From assembly GCA_027013265.1 (NCBI GenBank), contig JALUXQ010000037.1, positions 1 to 20,140 of the forward strand: a stretch of DNA of 20,140 nt. The letters are read 5' to 3'. Source of the stretch: Campylobacteraceae bacterium (GTDB lineage Bacteria; Campylobacterota; Campylobacteria; Campylobacterales; Sulfurospirillaceae). Shown here piece after piece: positions 7,980 to 15,443 of this stretch. Positions within the stretch are counted from its first letter, which is position 1, and each line of letters starts with the position of its first letter. Below the pieces are notes generated by a model. That model worked only from the letters and a program-made list of their open reading frames with translations. It was not told the origin of the DNA and made no database searches. Position numbers and translations under genes: made by a program.

Positions 7980-10900
7980 TTATTCATCTACCTCGTCATA
8001 TATTTCAACATCTAAGGCTAGAGATTTTAGCTCATTTGTTAAGACGAAGAATGTTTCAGGAACTCCGATTTCAGGAACATTTTCACCACGAGTTAGAGCT
8101 TTGTACGCTGAAACTCTTCCCTCAACATCATCTGATTTTATCGTAAGCATCTCTCTTAGTGTATGAGCTGCGCCGTATGCTTCAAGTGCCCATACCTCCA
8201 TCTCTCCAAATCTCTGACCTCCAAAGAGTGCTTTACCGCCGACTGGTTGTTGAGTTACGAGTGAGTATGGTCCTGTACTTCTTGCGTGCATCTTTTCATC
8301 GACTAAGTGGTGAAGTTTGAGCATATACATGTAACCCACATTTACTCTCTCTTTCATTTTTTCACCAGTCTTACCATCATATAGCTCAGTTTTGCCATCT
8401 TCGTCTATCTTTGCTAACTCAAAGAGTTTTGCAAACTCTTGCTCATTTACACCTTCAAAAATTGGGGTAGTAAATCTAACACCAGTTGCCCAATCTCTTG
8501 CGTATTCAAGCAGTTTTTCATCATCAATTTTTGATAAAAACTCTTTACCGTCCATTAGCTTCGCAACATCTGCAATCTTAGCCATCTTCTCTCTTAGAGT
8601 CTTGATCCACTCCCCTTGCTTCTGTTCAAATATATCAGCAATTTGATCACCAAGTTTTCTTCCAACAAGACCGAGATGAACTTCTAAAATTTGACCTATA
8701 TTCATACGACTTGGAACCCCAAGAGGATTTAGAACAACATCAACTGCCTCTCCATTTTCAAGATAAGGCATATCGATTTCACGCACGATATTTGAGACGA
8801 TACCTTTGTTTCCGTGTCGTCCAGCCATCTTGTCACCAACTTTTAGTTTTCTTTTTGTTGCAACATAAATCTTAACTAGCTTCACAACACCACTTGGTAA
8901 AATATCATCTTTTTCTATGATATTTAGCTTAGCATCATGCTCCTCTTTGAGTTTCTTTTTCTCATTTTGGAAATAATTTTTTAAATCTTTATACTCATTC
9001 TCTATCTCTTCATCAAATGATTTTATGATAGAGTTAATGGCAAAACGGTTAACTTTTTCCAAATCCTCTTTTGCTGCAAATTCGCCTGCTTTGTAGGATT
9101 TTTTATTTATATCTTGGTCTTTAGCCAATGGATTTTTGCTAAGTAGTGAATTGATTCTGAGCATCTCTTCACGGTCAAGCATGAGAAGTTTATCGTGATG
9201 TTCACGGTCAAGCTTCTCTTTCTCCTCTTCATACGCTTTTAGCGATCTTGGATCTTTGTCATACCCTTTTTTTGTGAAGATTTTTACATCTACTACGATA
9301 CCTTCTAGGGAAGGAGAGGCATATAGTGATTTGTTTACCACATGTCCAGCTTTTTCACCAAATATCGCACGAAGTAATCTCTCTTCTGGTGTAGGTTTAA
9401 CTTCACCTTTAGGTGAGACTTTTCCGACCATAATCATGCCTGGCTTTATATATGTTCCAATCTGTACGATTCCACTCTCATCAAGATGAGCTAAATCCTC
9501 TTCTCTTACATTTGGTATATCTTTTGTTATCTCTTCGACACCATCTTTAAGTTCTCGTGCCTCTATCTCTTTCTCATATACATGTACACTAGTAAAGGCA
9601 TCTTCGCGAATCATCTTTTCGCTTATGACGATAGCATCTTCATAGTTGTAACCATTCCATGGCATAAATGCTACCATCACATTTTTACCAAGAGCTAATT
9701 CGCCTCTATCCATACTTGGACCATCTGCTATGATTTGCCCTTTTTTTATCTCTTCGCCTTTTTTGACTGCGACTTTCTGAGTAAAAGTTGTATTTTGGTT
9801 AGTTCTTAGATTTTTTTGCAATCCATAATGGTCTATGAATGAGCCATTTTCATCTTCACCTAAGATATATATATTTTTACTATCAACCTTCTCAACTATA
9901 CCTGCTCTTTTTGCTTTTATCGCTTCCCAAGAGTCTCTAGCTGTGATTGCTTCCATACCAGTTCCAACCATAGGTGCGCTCGTCTTCATCAAAGGCACAC
10001 CCTGTCGTTGCATGTTTGAGCCCATCAAAGCTCTGTTGGCATCATCGTGTTCCAAAAATGGGATAAGAGAAGCTGCAACACCTGCAACCATCATAGATGA
10101 TAAATCGATAAGATTCACCTTCTCTTTTTCAGTTAAAACGATTTCACCATCAATTCTAACCTCAATCAAGTCCTCAACAATTTCACCATTTTCATCTATC
10201 TTGGTACTAGCAGGGGCTATAACCATTCCCTCTTCTTGAGTAGCTGTTATATAGATGATTTCATTTGTGATTTTGCAATCTTTTACTTTTCTATATGGAG
10301 CTTCAACAAAACCTAAGTCATTTACTTTTGCATACATGGCTAGTGTATTGATTAAACCGATATTTTGACCCTCTGGAGTCTCTATCGGACAAATTCTTCC
10401 ATAGTGAGTAGGGTGAACGTCTCTGACTTCAAAACCAGCTCTCTCTTTTACGAGTCCGCCAGCTCCAAGTGCGCTAAGTCTTCTTTTGTGAGTTATTTCA
10501 CTAAGTGGGTTTGTCTGATCCATGAACTGAGAAAGTTGTCCACTTGAGAAAAACTCCATAATCGTACTTGTAATCATCTTTGAATTGACTAAATCATGAG
10601 GCATCAACTCCTCGATTGAACCACTTAGTGATGTAAATTTATCTCTTATAGCTTTTTGCATTTTGATAAGACCAGTGTGGAGCTCATTTGCCAAAAGCTC
10701 ACCAATTGCTCTAATTCTTCTGTTTCCTAAGTGATCACGATCATCAATGTGACCTTGACCATTTTTTACTTTTATAAGGTATTTTACAGTTCTTATGATA
10801 TCTTCGCTTGTCATGATAGTCACATACTCAGGAACATCTAATCCTAATTTATGATTCATCTTCATACGTCCTACTCTTGTAAGATCATATCTTTCAGGAT

Positions 10901-12113
10901 TAAAGAAGAGGTCATTTACAAATGATTTCGCAGCCTCTTTAGTGACTGGTTCACCTGGTCTCATAACCTTGTAAATTCTGATAGTTGCTAGGTCATTTTC
11001 ATCTTCTATCTGCTCTGTTTGTTTCAAGAGTTTTAGCGTTTCATTGTCTGCTATAAATGAGTTAATAATGGCATCATCAACACCATTTGCCAAATCATTT
11101 GCTATCTCTATCGTTTTACATCCCTGCTCTATTATCTTTGCTAGTTTTGCTTCATCTAGTTGAGTAAGTGTATCATATAAAACTTCTCCACTTTCACCAT
11201 CAATGATAGGTGAAGATAGAAATCTGTTTATCAAAACTTCTACTGGATACTCTACGAGTTTTACGCCATCTTCTTTGAATTTTTCAGCTCTTTTTCTTGT
11301 TAATCTTTTTCCTGCTGCTATTAGTTGGTTGCCTTTTTCATCTTTTAAATCAAAGTCAACTCTTCCTATAAAGTCTTCTGGGTTATACTCCATAAAAAAT
11401 TTATTATCTTTTAATTCGATAGTTTGCACTGGGTAAAAAAGTTTAAGAATATCTTGCTTGCTATATCCTAGTGCACGAAATAGTATAGTTATAGGAACTT
11501 TTCTTCTTTTGTTAATTCTCATAAATAGCGTATCTTTAGCGTCATACTCAAAGTACAACCAACTACCACGGTCTGGTATGATTTGGGCAGTATATATAAG
11601 TTTGCTATTTACGGTGCTGCTCTCCTCTTCTTTGAAGATTACACCTGGGCTTCTATGGAGTTGGTTTACTACAACTCTCTCTACGCCGTTTATTATAAAT
11701 GAAGTTCTATCAGTCATAAGAGGTATGTCTCTTATAAATATCGCTTGTTCTTTTATATCTTTAACACCAGCTTTTTCGCCAGTTTTTTCATCTTTGTCCC
11801 AGAGTATCAGGCGGATGTTCATTCTTAATCCAACAGAATACGACAATCCTCTCTCCATGCACTCTCTGACATTATACTTTGGTTTTCCAATTTCACTGCC
11901 AACATACTCTAGCGTCAGTCTGTTTTGCGGATCATGAATAGGGAAAATTGATTTAAAAACTTTCTCTATACCACCCTCTGCATTTTCACCTACATTTAAA
12001 AAATTTTCATAACTTTTTTGTTGTAGTTGGAGCAAGTTTGGAACATCTATTTTTTTTGGTACTTTTGAGAAGTCAACCCTTAGGCGATTTCCCGAATTTA
12101 GGCTATTTAACAT
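7980..12113 (-). CDS. rpoB: DNA-directed RNA polymerase subunit beta
   Basis: This encodes the 1377-residue catalytic beta subunit of RNA polymerase. The rifampicin-binding region spans about residues 521-553 and includes GQLSQFMDQTNPLSEITHKR. Residues D532, H542 and S547 correspond to E. coli D516, H526 and S531, so the sequence looks rifampicin-sensitive. The active-site lysine motif GDKMAGRHGNKG lies at 1093-1104. Residues of about 950-1070 form a lysine- and glutamate-rich, probably helical segment. The ATG is preceded by GAGG with acceptable spacing. The gene follows rplL after 141 nt that contain two hairpins and precedes rpoC after 113 nt carrying repeat copy A. Confidence 0.98.
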   Translation of the reverse strand: MLNSLNSGNRLRVDFSKVPKKIDVPNLLQLQQKSYENFLNVGENAEGGIEKVFKSIFPIHDPQNRLTLEYVGSEIGKPKYNVRECMERGLSYSVGLRMNIRLILWDKDEKTGEKAGVKDIKEQAIFIRDIPLMTDRTSFIINGVERVVVNQLHRSPGVIFKEEESSTVNSKLIYTAQIIPDRGSWLYFEYDAKDTLFMRINKRRKVPITILFRALGYSKQDILKLFYPVQTIELKDNKFFMEYNPEDFIGRVDFDLKDEKGNQLIAAGKRLTRKRAEKFKEDGVKLVEYPVEVLINRFLSSPIIDGESGEVLYDTLTQLDEAKLAKIIEQGCKTIEIANDLANGVDDAIINSFIADNETLKLLKQTEQIEDENDLATIRIYKVMRPGEPVTKEAAKSFVNDLFFNPERYDLTRVGRMKMNHKLGLDVPEYVTIMTSEDIIRTVKYLIKVKNGQGHIDDRDHLGNRRIRAIGELLANELHTGLIKMQKAIRDKFTSLSGSIEELMPHDLVNSKMITSTIMEFFSSGQLSQFMDQTNPLSEITHKRRLSALGAGGLVKERAGFEVRDVHPTHYGRICPIETPEGQNIGLINTLAMYAKVNDLGFVEAPYRKVKDCKITNEIIYITATQEEGMVIAPASTKIDENGEIVEDLIEVRIDGEIVLTEKEKVNLIDLSSMMVAGVAASLIPFLEHDDANRALMGSNMQRQGVPLMKTSAPMVGTGMEAITARDSWEAIKAKRAGIVEKVDSKNIYILGEDENGSFIDHYGLQKNLRTNQNTTFTQKVAVKKGEEIKKGQIIADGPSMDRGELALGKNVMVAFMPWNGYNYEDAIVISEKMIREDAFTSVHVYEKEIEARELKDGVEEITKDIPNVREEDLAHLDESGIVQIGTYIKPGMIMVGKVSPKGEVKPTPEERLLRAIFGEKAGHVVNKSLYASPSLEGIVVDVKIFTKKGYDKDPRSLKAYEEEKEKLDREHHDKLLMLDREEMLRINSLLSKNPLAKDQDINKKSYKAGEFAAKEDLEKVNRFAINSIIKSFDEEIENEYKDLKNYFQNEKKKLKEEHDAKLNIIEKDDILPSGVVKLVKIYVATKRKLKVGDKMAGRHGNKGIVSNIVREIDMPYLENGEAVDVVLNPLGVPSRMNIGQILEVHLGLVGRKLGDQIADIFEQKQGEWIKTLREKMAKIADVAKLMDGKEFLSKIDDEKLLEYARDWATGVRFTTPIFEGVNEQEFAKLFELAKIDEDGKTELYDGKTGEKMKERVNVGYMYMLKLHHLVDEKMHARSTGPYSLVTQQPVGGKALFGGQRFGEMEVWALEAYGAAHTLREMLTIKSDDVEGRVSAYKALTRGENVPEIGVPETFFVLTNELKSLALDVEIYDEVDE

Positions 12114-12145
12114 GAGTCTACCTCGTGTAGTTATTTATAAGGGTA

Positions 12146-12171
12146 ATGAGAGCACCTGCTGGTAATCTCAT
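12146..12171 (-). repeat. Hairpin in the rpoB leader
   Basis: The outer arms ATGAGA (12146-12151) and TCTCAT (12166-12171) and the inner arms ACC/GGT enclose a TGCT loop, with a symmetric two-base internal loop between the helices. It lies 32 nt upstream of the rpoB start codon. No T-run follows. A regulatory or processing role is possible but unproven. Confidence 0.5.
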
Positions 12172-12226
12172 AGCAGTTTATCTGTTTTATTACAGAAATT
12201 TTAACGACTAAATGATCTATATAAGC

Positions 12227-12247
12227 ACAGGGGAATAACTCCCCTGT
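12227..12247. repeat. GC-rich hairpin in the rplL-rpoB spacer
   Basis: The arms ACAGGGG (12227-12233) and CCCCTGT (12241-12247) are perfect complements around a seven-base loop, 7 nt after the rplL stop codon. On the operon (minus) strand it is followed by GCTTATAT, a poor T-run, so at most it is a partial attenuator. On the plus strand it is followed by TTTTGTTTT, which fits an intrinsic terminator facing antisense transcription. E. coli has an attenuator and an RNase III site at the same junction. Confidence 0.6.
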
Positions 12248-12254
12248 TTTTGTT

Positions 12255-12626
12255 TTATTTGATTTCAGCTTCTGCGCCAGCTTCTTCGATTTGTTTTTTG
12301 ATATCTTCTGCTTCGTCTTTAGAAACACCTTCTTTAAGTGTTGTTGGTGCACTCTCAACTGCCTCTTTAGCCTCTTTAAGACCAAGACCAGTAATCGCAC
12401 GAACTACTTTAATAGCATTGATTTTTTTAGCGCCTGCACTTTTAAGAATAACATCAAATTCTGTTTTCTCTTCTTCTGCAGCACCACCAGCTACAGCACC
12501 GCCAGCCATCATGACTGGAGCAGCTGAAACACCAAATTTTTCTTCAAATTCTTTTACTAATTCACTTAGCTCAAGAACACTCAAACCTGAAATATAATCT
12601 AATACATCTTCTTTAGTTATTGCCAT
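12255..12626 (-). CDS. rplL: 50S ribosomal protein L7/L12
   Basis: This encodes the 123-residue stalk protein, present as dimers on L10, that recruits and activates translational GTPases such as EF-Tu and EF-G. The N-terminal dimerisation domain (about 1-35) is followed by an Ala/Gly-rich hinge around residues 41-51. The globular C-terminal domain includes KINAIKVVRAITGLGLKEAK, whose helix contacts the GTPase factors. The ATG has AAAGGA upstream. It follows rplJ by 59 nt, and that spacer contains a 17-base palindrome. Length and sequence are normal for the family. Confidence 0.98.
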   Translation of the reverse strand: MAITKEDVLDYISGLSVLELSELVKEFEEKFGVSAAPVMMAGGAVAGGAAEEEKTEFDVILKSAGAKKINAIKVVRAITGLGLKEAKEAVESAPTTLKEGVSKDEAEDIKKQIEEAGAEAEIK

Positions 12627-12654
12627 TTTTATCTTTCCTTTTACATTTTTATGC

Positions 12655-12671
12655 TAACCATGTCATGGTTA
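12655..12671 (-). repeat. Palindrome in the rplJ-rplL spacer
   Basis: TAACCATG and CATGGTTA are perfect inverted arms around one central base. As RNA it would form a stem of five to six base pairs with a small loop. Ribosomal protein L12 is made in excess over L10, and a structured junction could help set that ratio, but this is an inference. Confidence 0.5.
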
Positions 12672-12685
12672 AAATTTTTTAATTA

Positions 12686-13168
12686 CTATGCCGCTTCTTC
12701 TTTTTTTGCTCTTAGGGCATCTAAACCAATTGTAAAGTTCGTAACTGGTGCCATCCAAGTTTGAAGCAACATTCCGATAAGCTCATCACGAGATGGTAGC
12801 TTAGACAATGCTTCGATCTTAGCAACATCAACAACTTCACCAGCTATAAAACCTGTTCTTATTTCAAAAGCTTTGTTTGCTTCAGCAAATTTTGCAACAA
12901 CTTTTGTAACATTTAGTTGGTCTTCACCCCAAACGAACATATTTGTATCGTTTAGCTCAATGCCTTCAATATCAGCATTTTTCATAGCGATTGTAGCAAG
13001 TGTATTTTTTGCAACTTGTACATTTACATCTACTACTCTTGCAGCATTTCTAAGCTCTTCAATAGTTTTAGTATTAAGACCTTTGAAATCGCAAATTACC
13101 AATGCTTCTGAAGCTTTAAAACCGTCAGTTAGTTGATTAACTATCTCAATTTTCTTGTTTTTTGTCAA
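12686..13168 (-). CDS. rplJ: 50S ribosomal protein L10
   Basis: This encodes the base of the ribosomal stalk, which anchors L7/L12 dimers to 23S rRNA. I place the start at the TTG codon at 13166-13168, giving 160 residues beginning (M)TKNKKIEIVNQL. It has AAGGAG upstream with ideal spacing, and the product then aligns with the usual L10 start. An ATG at 13249 is in frame, but it adds 27 residues (including LGLIWNFPALLE) that do not resemble L10 and are encoded by the structured leader. The body includes VICDFKGLN, VQVAKNTLA and the C-terminal helix near TNFTIGLDALRAKK that holds L7/L12. The leader probably mediates feedback by the L10-L12 complex. Confidence 0.95.
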   Translation of the reverse strand: MTKNKKIEIVNQLTDGFKASEALVICDFKGLNTKTIEELRNAARVVDVNVQVAKNTLATIAMKNADIEGIELNDTNMFVWGEDQLNVTKVVAKFAEANKAFEIRTGFIAGEVVDVAKIEALSKLPSRDELIGMLLQTWMAPVTNFTIGLDALRAKKEEAA

Positions 13169-13287
13169 TTTTTCTCCTTTCCGACCGGTGATTTCAAGCA
13201 GAGCTGGAAAATTCCAAATTAAGCCTAAGCCTCGGCTATCTCCAATCAAAGATTATTAGAGGCCAAAAAGCGCCTCTAATATTAGTG
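13169..13287 (-). promoter_or_regulatory. Structured rplJ leader, probable L10-L12 autoregulatory site
   Basis: The 119-nt spacer between rplA and rplJ is rich in dyads. A nine-base-pair stem ATTAGAGGC/GCCTCTAAT lies just after rplA. Nearer rplJ, CCGA/TCGG brackets an inner stem TGGAA/TTCCA. Leaders in this position bind the L10-L12 complex and repress rplJL in many bacteria (ribosomal protein L10 leader family). I infer the same function from position and foldability. I did not confirm the kink-turn consensus. Confidence 0.55.
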
Positions 13288-13992
13288 TTATTTGAAGTCT
13301 ATTAATTCTTGATTATCTAGTGATAATGATGGACTCATAGTCAATGAAATAGCAGCTGTTTTTATATATTTACCTTTAGAAGCTGCTGGTTTATGTTTGT
13401 TTATAGCTTTTATAAATGTCTCAAAGTTTTCTTTTATTTGCTCAATTGTAAAACTGATTTTGCCAATACCTGCTTGTATGTTTCCTTGTTTATCAACACG
13501 AAAATTAACTTGACCGCCTTTTGAGTTTTCTACTGCTGTCTTAACATCCATAGTAACTGTGCCAGTCTTTGGGTTTGGCATGATACCTTTTGGTCCCAAT
13601 ATTCTACCGACTTTTCCGACCATACCCATCATATTTGGAGTGGCAATCAAAACATCAAAATCAATCTTTCCAGCTTGAATATCAGCTATAAGTTCATCGC
13701 TTCCAACGATATCTGCACCAGCTGCTTTTGCTTCATCTGCTTTTACATCTTTTGCAACAACTGCAACTCTAACACTTTTACCAGTTCCAGCTGGTAAAAC
13801 AACAGAGCCTCTGACCATCTGGTCTGCATGTCTTGGATCTACATTTAATTTTAAAGCTACTTCAATAGTCTCATCAAATTTTGCACTTGCTAGATTTTTG
13901 ATATTTGCAAGCGCCTCTTCCATACTATATGTCTTTTCAAAATCTACTTTTTTTTGCAGTTCTTGAAATCTTTTATTAACTCTTTTTCCCAT
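13288..13992 (-). CDS. rplA: 50S ribosomal protein L1
   Basis: This encodes the 234-residue mobile L1 stalk protein, which binds 23S rRNA helices 76-78 and helps release deacylated tRNA from the E site. The family signature is at residues 132-147, LGPKGIMPNPKTGTVT. AGTGKSVRVAVVAKD occurs near residue 68. GGAG lies upstream of the ATG. It follows rplK in the classical L11-L1 pair, separated by 61 nt that contain a short hairpin. L1 often represses rplKA by binding a copy of its rRNA site in the rplK leader. I could not identify such a site by eye here. Confidence 0.98.
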   Translation of the reverse strand: MGKRVNKRFQELQKKVDFEKTYSMEEALANIKNLASAKFDETIEVALKLNVDPRHADQMVRGSVVLPAGTGKSVRVAVVAKDVKADEAKAAGADIVGSDELIADIQAGKIDFDVLIATPNMMGMVGKVGRILGPKGIMPNPKTGTVTMDVKTAVENSKGGQVNFRVDKQGNIQAGIGKISFTIEQIKENFETFIKAINKHKPAASKGKYIKTAAISLTMSPSLSLDNQELIDFK

Positions 13993-14018
13993 TATTTATC
14001 TCCGCATTATTTTTGCTT

Positions 14019-14035
14019 CCACTAAGCCCTAGTGG
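14019..14035 (-). repeat. Hairpin in the rplK-rplA spacer
   Basis: The arms CCACTA (14019-14024) and TAGTGG (14030-14035) pair perfectly around AGCCC. The helix can extend through CTTC/GAAG with a two-base bulge. It partly resembles the palindrome of repeat copy A (CACTA, GCC, CTAGT in the same order), so it may be a degenerate relative, but the similarity is too short to be sure. Confidence 0.45.
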
Positions 14036-14053
14036 TGAAGGTTTAACAAATTT

Positions 14054-14479
14054 TTACTCTGAAACAGTTATTCCCATACTTCTTGCACTACCAGCGATAA
14101 TCTTAGACGCTGCTTCCCTGTCATCTGTATTTAAATCTGCAATTTTTTTCTCAACAATTTCCAACACTTGCTCTTTGGTCAAATTTGCAATTTTATTTTT
14201 CAAAGGATTATCACTACCTTTTTTGATACCAGCTGCTTTTTTAATCAAGTCACTTGCTGGTGGTTGTTTAGTGATAAATGTAAAACTTCTATCAGCATAC
14301 ACAGTGATAACAACTGGTATGTTATAACCCATCATATCTTTTGTTTTTTCATTAAATGCTTTACAAAATTCCATGATATTTACACCTTGCTGTCCAAGCG
14401 CTGGACCAACTGGAGGTGATGGATTAGCTTTTGCTGCCGCAATTTGTAATTTTATTTCACCAATTACTTTCTTAGCCAT
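14054..14479 (-). CDS. rplK: 50S ribosomal protein L11
   Basis: This encodes a 141-residue protein of the GTPase-associated centre that binds 23S rRNA near helices 43-44. In bacteria with a stringent response it is needed for RelA activation. The proline-rich N-terminal segment at about residues 19-40 (NPSPPVGPALGQQGVNIMEF) and the C-terminal RNA-binding domain ending near SARSMGITV are both present. Length is standard. AAGGAA precedes the ATG. The nusG-rplK spacer (115 nt) carries copy B of the two-hairpin repeat, ending about 33 nt before this start. Confidence 0.98.
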   Translation of the reverse strand: MAKKVIGEIKLQIAAAKANPSPPVGPALGQQGVNIMEFCKAFNEKTKDMMGYNIPVVITVYADRSFTFITKQPPASDLIKKAAGIKKGSDNPLKNKIANLTKEQVLEIVEKKIADLNTDDREAASKIIAGSARSMGITVSE

Positions 14480-14511
14480 TTTATAATTCCTTCTTTCATT
14501 TTTATTTCTTC

Positions 14512-14570
14512 TTTTACATGGGCAAAGCCCATGTAAAATTCATCTCACTAAAGCTACGCCTTTGGCGAGA
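14512..14570 (-). repeat. Two-hairpin repeat element, copy B (nusG-rplK spacer)
   Basis: On the plus strand a perfect 12-base-pair stem TTTTACATGGGC (14512-14523) and GCCCATGTAAAA (14527-14538) with an AAA loop is followed by TCTCACTAAAG (14543-14553), five bases, and CCTTTGGCGAGA (14559-14570). The second part forms its own stem. Copy A at 7878-7936 shares the 11-base and 12-base blocks exactly and the same five-base spacing, while its palindrome differs in sequence but not in design. There is no T-run after it on the operon strand, so it is not a terminator. Confidence 0.75.
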
Positions 14571-14594
14571 AGGGTTTACATTTCAAACTATCTT

Positions 14595-15125
14595 TTAAAC
14601 TATCTTTTCAACTTGAGAATACAGTATCTCAACTGGTGTACTTCTTCCAAAAATTGAGACATTCAGTCTCAATTTTCCGTGTTCCATATCGTACTCTTCT
14701 ACTATGCCTGTAAAGTTTGCAAAAGGTCCTTCTGTGATTCTGACACTCTCTCCATCTTCAAAAAATATTTTTGGTTTAGGAGCGCCTCTTTTTTCAACTT
14801 TTTCAAGAATCAAATTGATATCTTTTTCACTAAGTGGTGTTGGTTTTTTGGACTCGCCGATGAATCTTCCCACCTTTGGCAAGGATTGTATCTGCTGCCA
14901 AATTGCAGTGTCCAAATCTATGTGAGCAAAAGCATATCCAGGATATAGACTTCTCTCACTTATCTTCTTTTCACCATTTTTAACTTCTATTACATCTTCA
15001 GTAGGAACAAGAACATCTTTGAGCTTCTCTTCTACTCCGTTATCTTTTACTAAAGTCTCTATAGCTCTTTTTACAGCTTGTTCACTCCCTGCAAAAGTCT
15101 GTATAGCATACCATTTGTGCGACAT
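14595..15125 (-). CDS. nusG: Transcription termination/antitermination protein NusG
   Basis: This encodes the 176-residue transcription elongation factor that binds the clamp helices of RNA polymerase and links it to Rho or to the leading ribosome through S10. The N-terminal NGN domain starts MSHKWYAIQTFAGSE and includes RSLYPGYAFAHID. The C-terminal KOW domain includes GESVRITEGPFANFTGIVEE. Its start lies 12 nt after the secE stop, and the ribosome binding site is weak (AGG with flanking purines), so translational coupling with secE is likely. The secE-nusG pair is conserved across bacteria. Nothing unusual is seen. Confidence 0.98.
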   Translation of the reverse strand: MSHKWYAIQTFAGSEQAVKRAIETLVKDNGVEEKLKDVLVPTEDVIEVKNGEKKISERSLYPGYAFAHIDLDTAIWQQIQSLPKVGRFIGESKKPTPLSEKDINLILEKVEKRGAPKPKIFFEDGESVRITEGPFANFTGIVEEYDMEHGKLRLNVSIFGRSTPVEILYSQVEKIV

Positions 15126-15137
15126 AACTCTAGCCTA

Positions 15138-15317
15138 CTAAATGATATTGGATAATGTATAAGACATTATCATATCAATAATTGCTAAAAATAGTGAAAC
15201 AACTGCGACAACAACAAAAACAGATATAAAAGCATTTCTTATCTGATCCCTTGTAGGGAAGATTACTTTTGTTAATTCTGATTTAGCTTGTTGATAATAA
15301 ATTTTTAACTTTTCCAT
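15138..15317 (-). CDS. secE: Preprotein translocase subunit SecE
   Basis: This is a short gene of 59 residues, starting MEKLKIYYQQAKSELTKVIF. SecE is the essential clamp of the SecYEG channel in the inner membrane. An amphipathic N-terminal helix (about 1-25) with the conserved segment KVIFPTRDQ precedes one hydrophobic membrane span at about residues 29-49. This is the single-span short form, whereas E. coli SecE has three spans. The start has AAGGTGAT upstream at good spacing. It lies 17 nt after the encoded CCA of tRNA-Trp and 12 nt before nusG, the standard neighbour. Confidence 0.95.
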   Translation of the reverse strand: MEKLKIYYQQAKSELTKVIFPTRDQIRNAFISVFVVVAVVSLFLAIIDMIMSYTLSNII

Positions 15318-15334
15318 TTTATCACCTTAAATAG

Positions 15335-15411
15335 TGGCAGGGCAGGAGGGACTCGAACCCGCAACATTCGGTTTTGGAGACCGACGCTCTACCAATTGGA
15401 GCTACTACCCT
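15335..15411 (-). tRNA. tRNA-Trp (anticodon CCA)
   Basis: A complete 77-nt cloverleaf with encoded CCA. The acceptor AGGGTAG pairs with CTGCCCT, with discriminator G. The anticodon stem TCGGT/ACCGA closes loop CTCCAAA, giving anticodon CCA for tryptophan. The T loop is TTCGAGT. It sits between rpmG and secE inside a protein-coding operon, so RNase processing of this tRNA should cut the polycistronic mRNA. The same tRNA-Trp-secE adjacency is widespread in bacteria. Confidence 0.97.
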
Positions 15412-15417
15412 ACATGA

Positions 15418-15443
15418 AGTTAAGACTCATACGAGACTTAACT
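15418..15443. repeat. Hairpin over the rpmG stop codon
   Basis: AGTTAAG (15418-15424) pairs with CTTAACT (15437-15443), and inside it CTC pairs with GAG around an ATAC loop, with one A-A mismatch between the helices. The rpmG stop codon lies in the arm. On the operon strand it is followed by TCATG rather than a T-run. On the plus strand it is followed by TTTTTAATTTTA, so it resembles a terminator facing the antisense direction. Confidence 0.55.

Noticed and set aside
9835..10239. Plus-strand open frame of 134 codons antisense to rpoB
   Set aside because: Shadow of rpoB; the serine- and isoleucine-rich product is typical of antisense frames in AT-rich genomes.
11458..11937. Plus-strand open frame of 159 codons antisense to rpoB
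   Set aside because: Its hydrophobic-looking translation is the expected mirror of rpoB coding sequence, and nothing else supports it.
12131..12400. Minus-strand frame of 89 codons overlapping rplL and its downstream spacer
   Set aside because: It is out of frame with rplL, highly basic by composition, and lacks a plausible start site.
12686..13249. Longer rplJ open frame starting at ATG 13249
   Set aside because: The extra 27 residues do not resemble L10, and the strong AAGGAG site precedes the TTG at 13168 instead.
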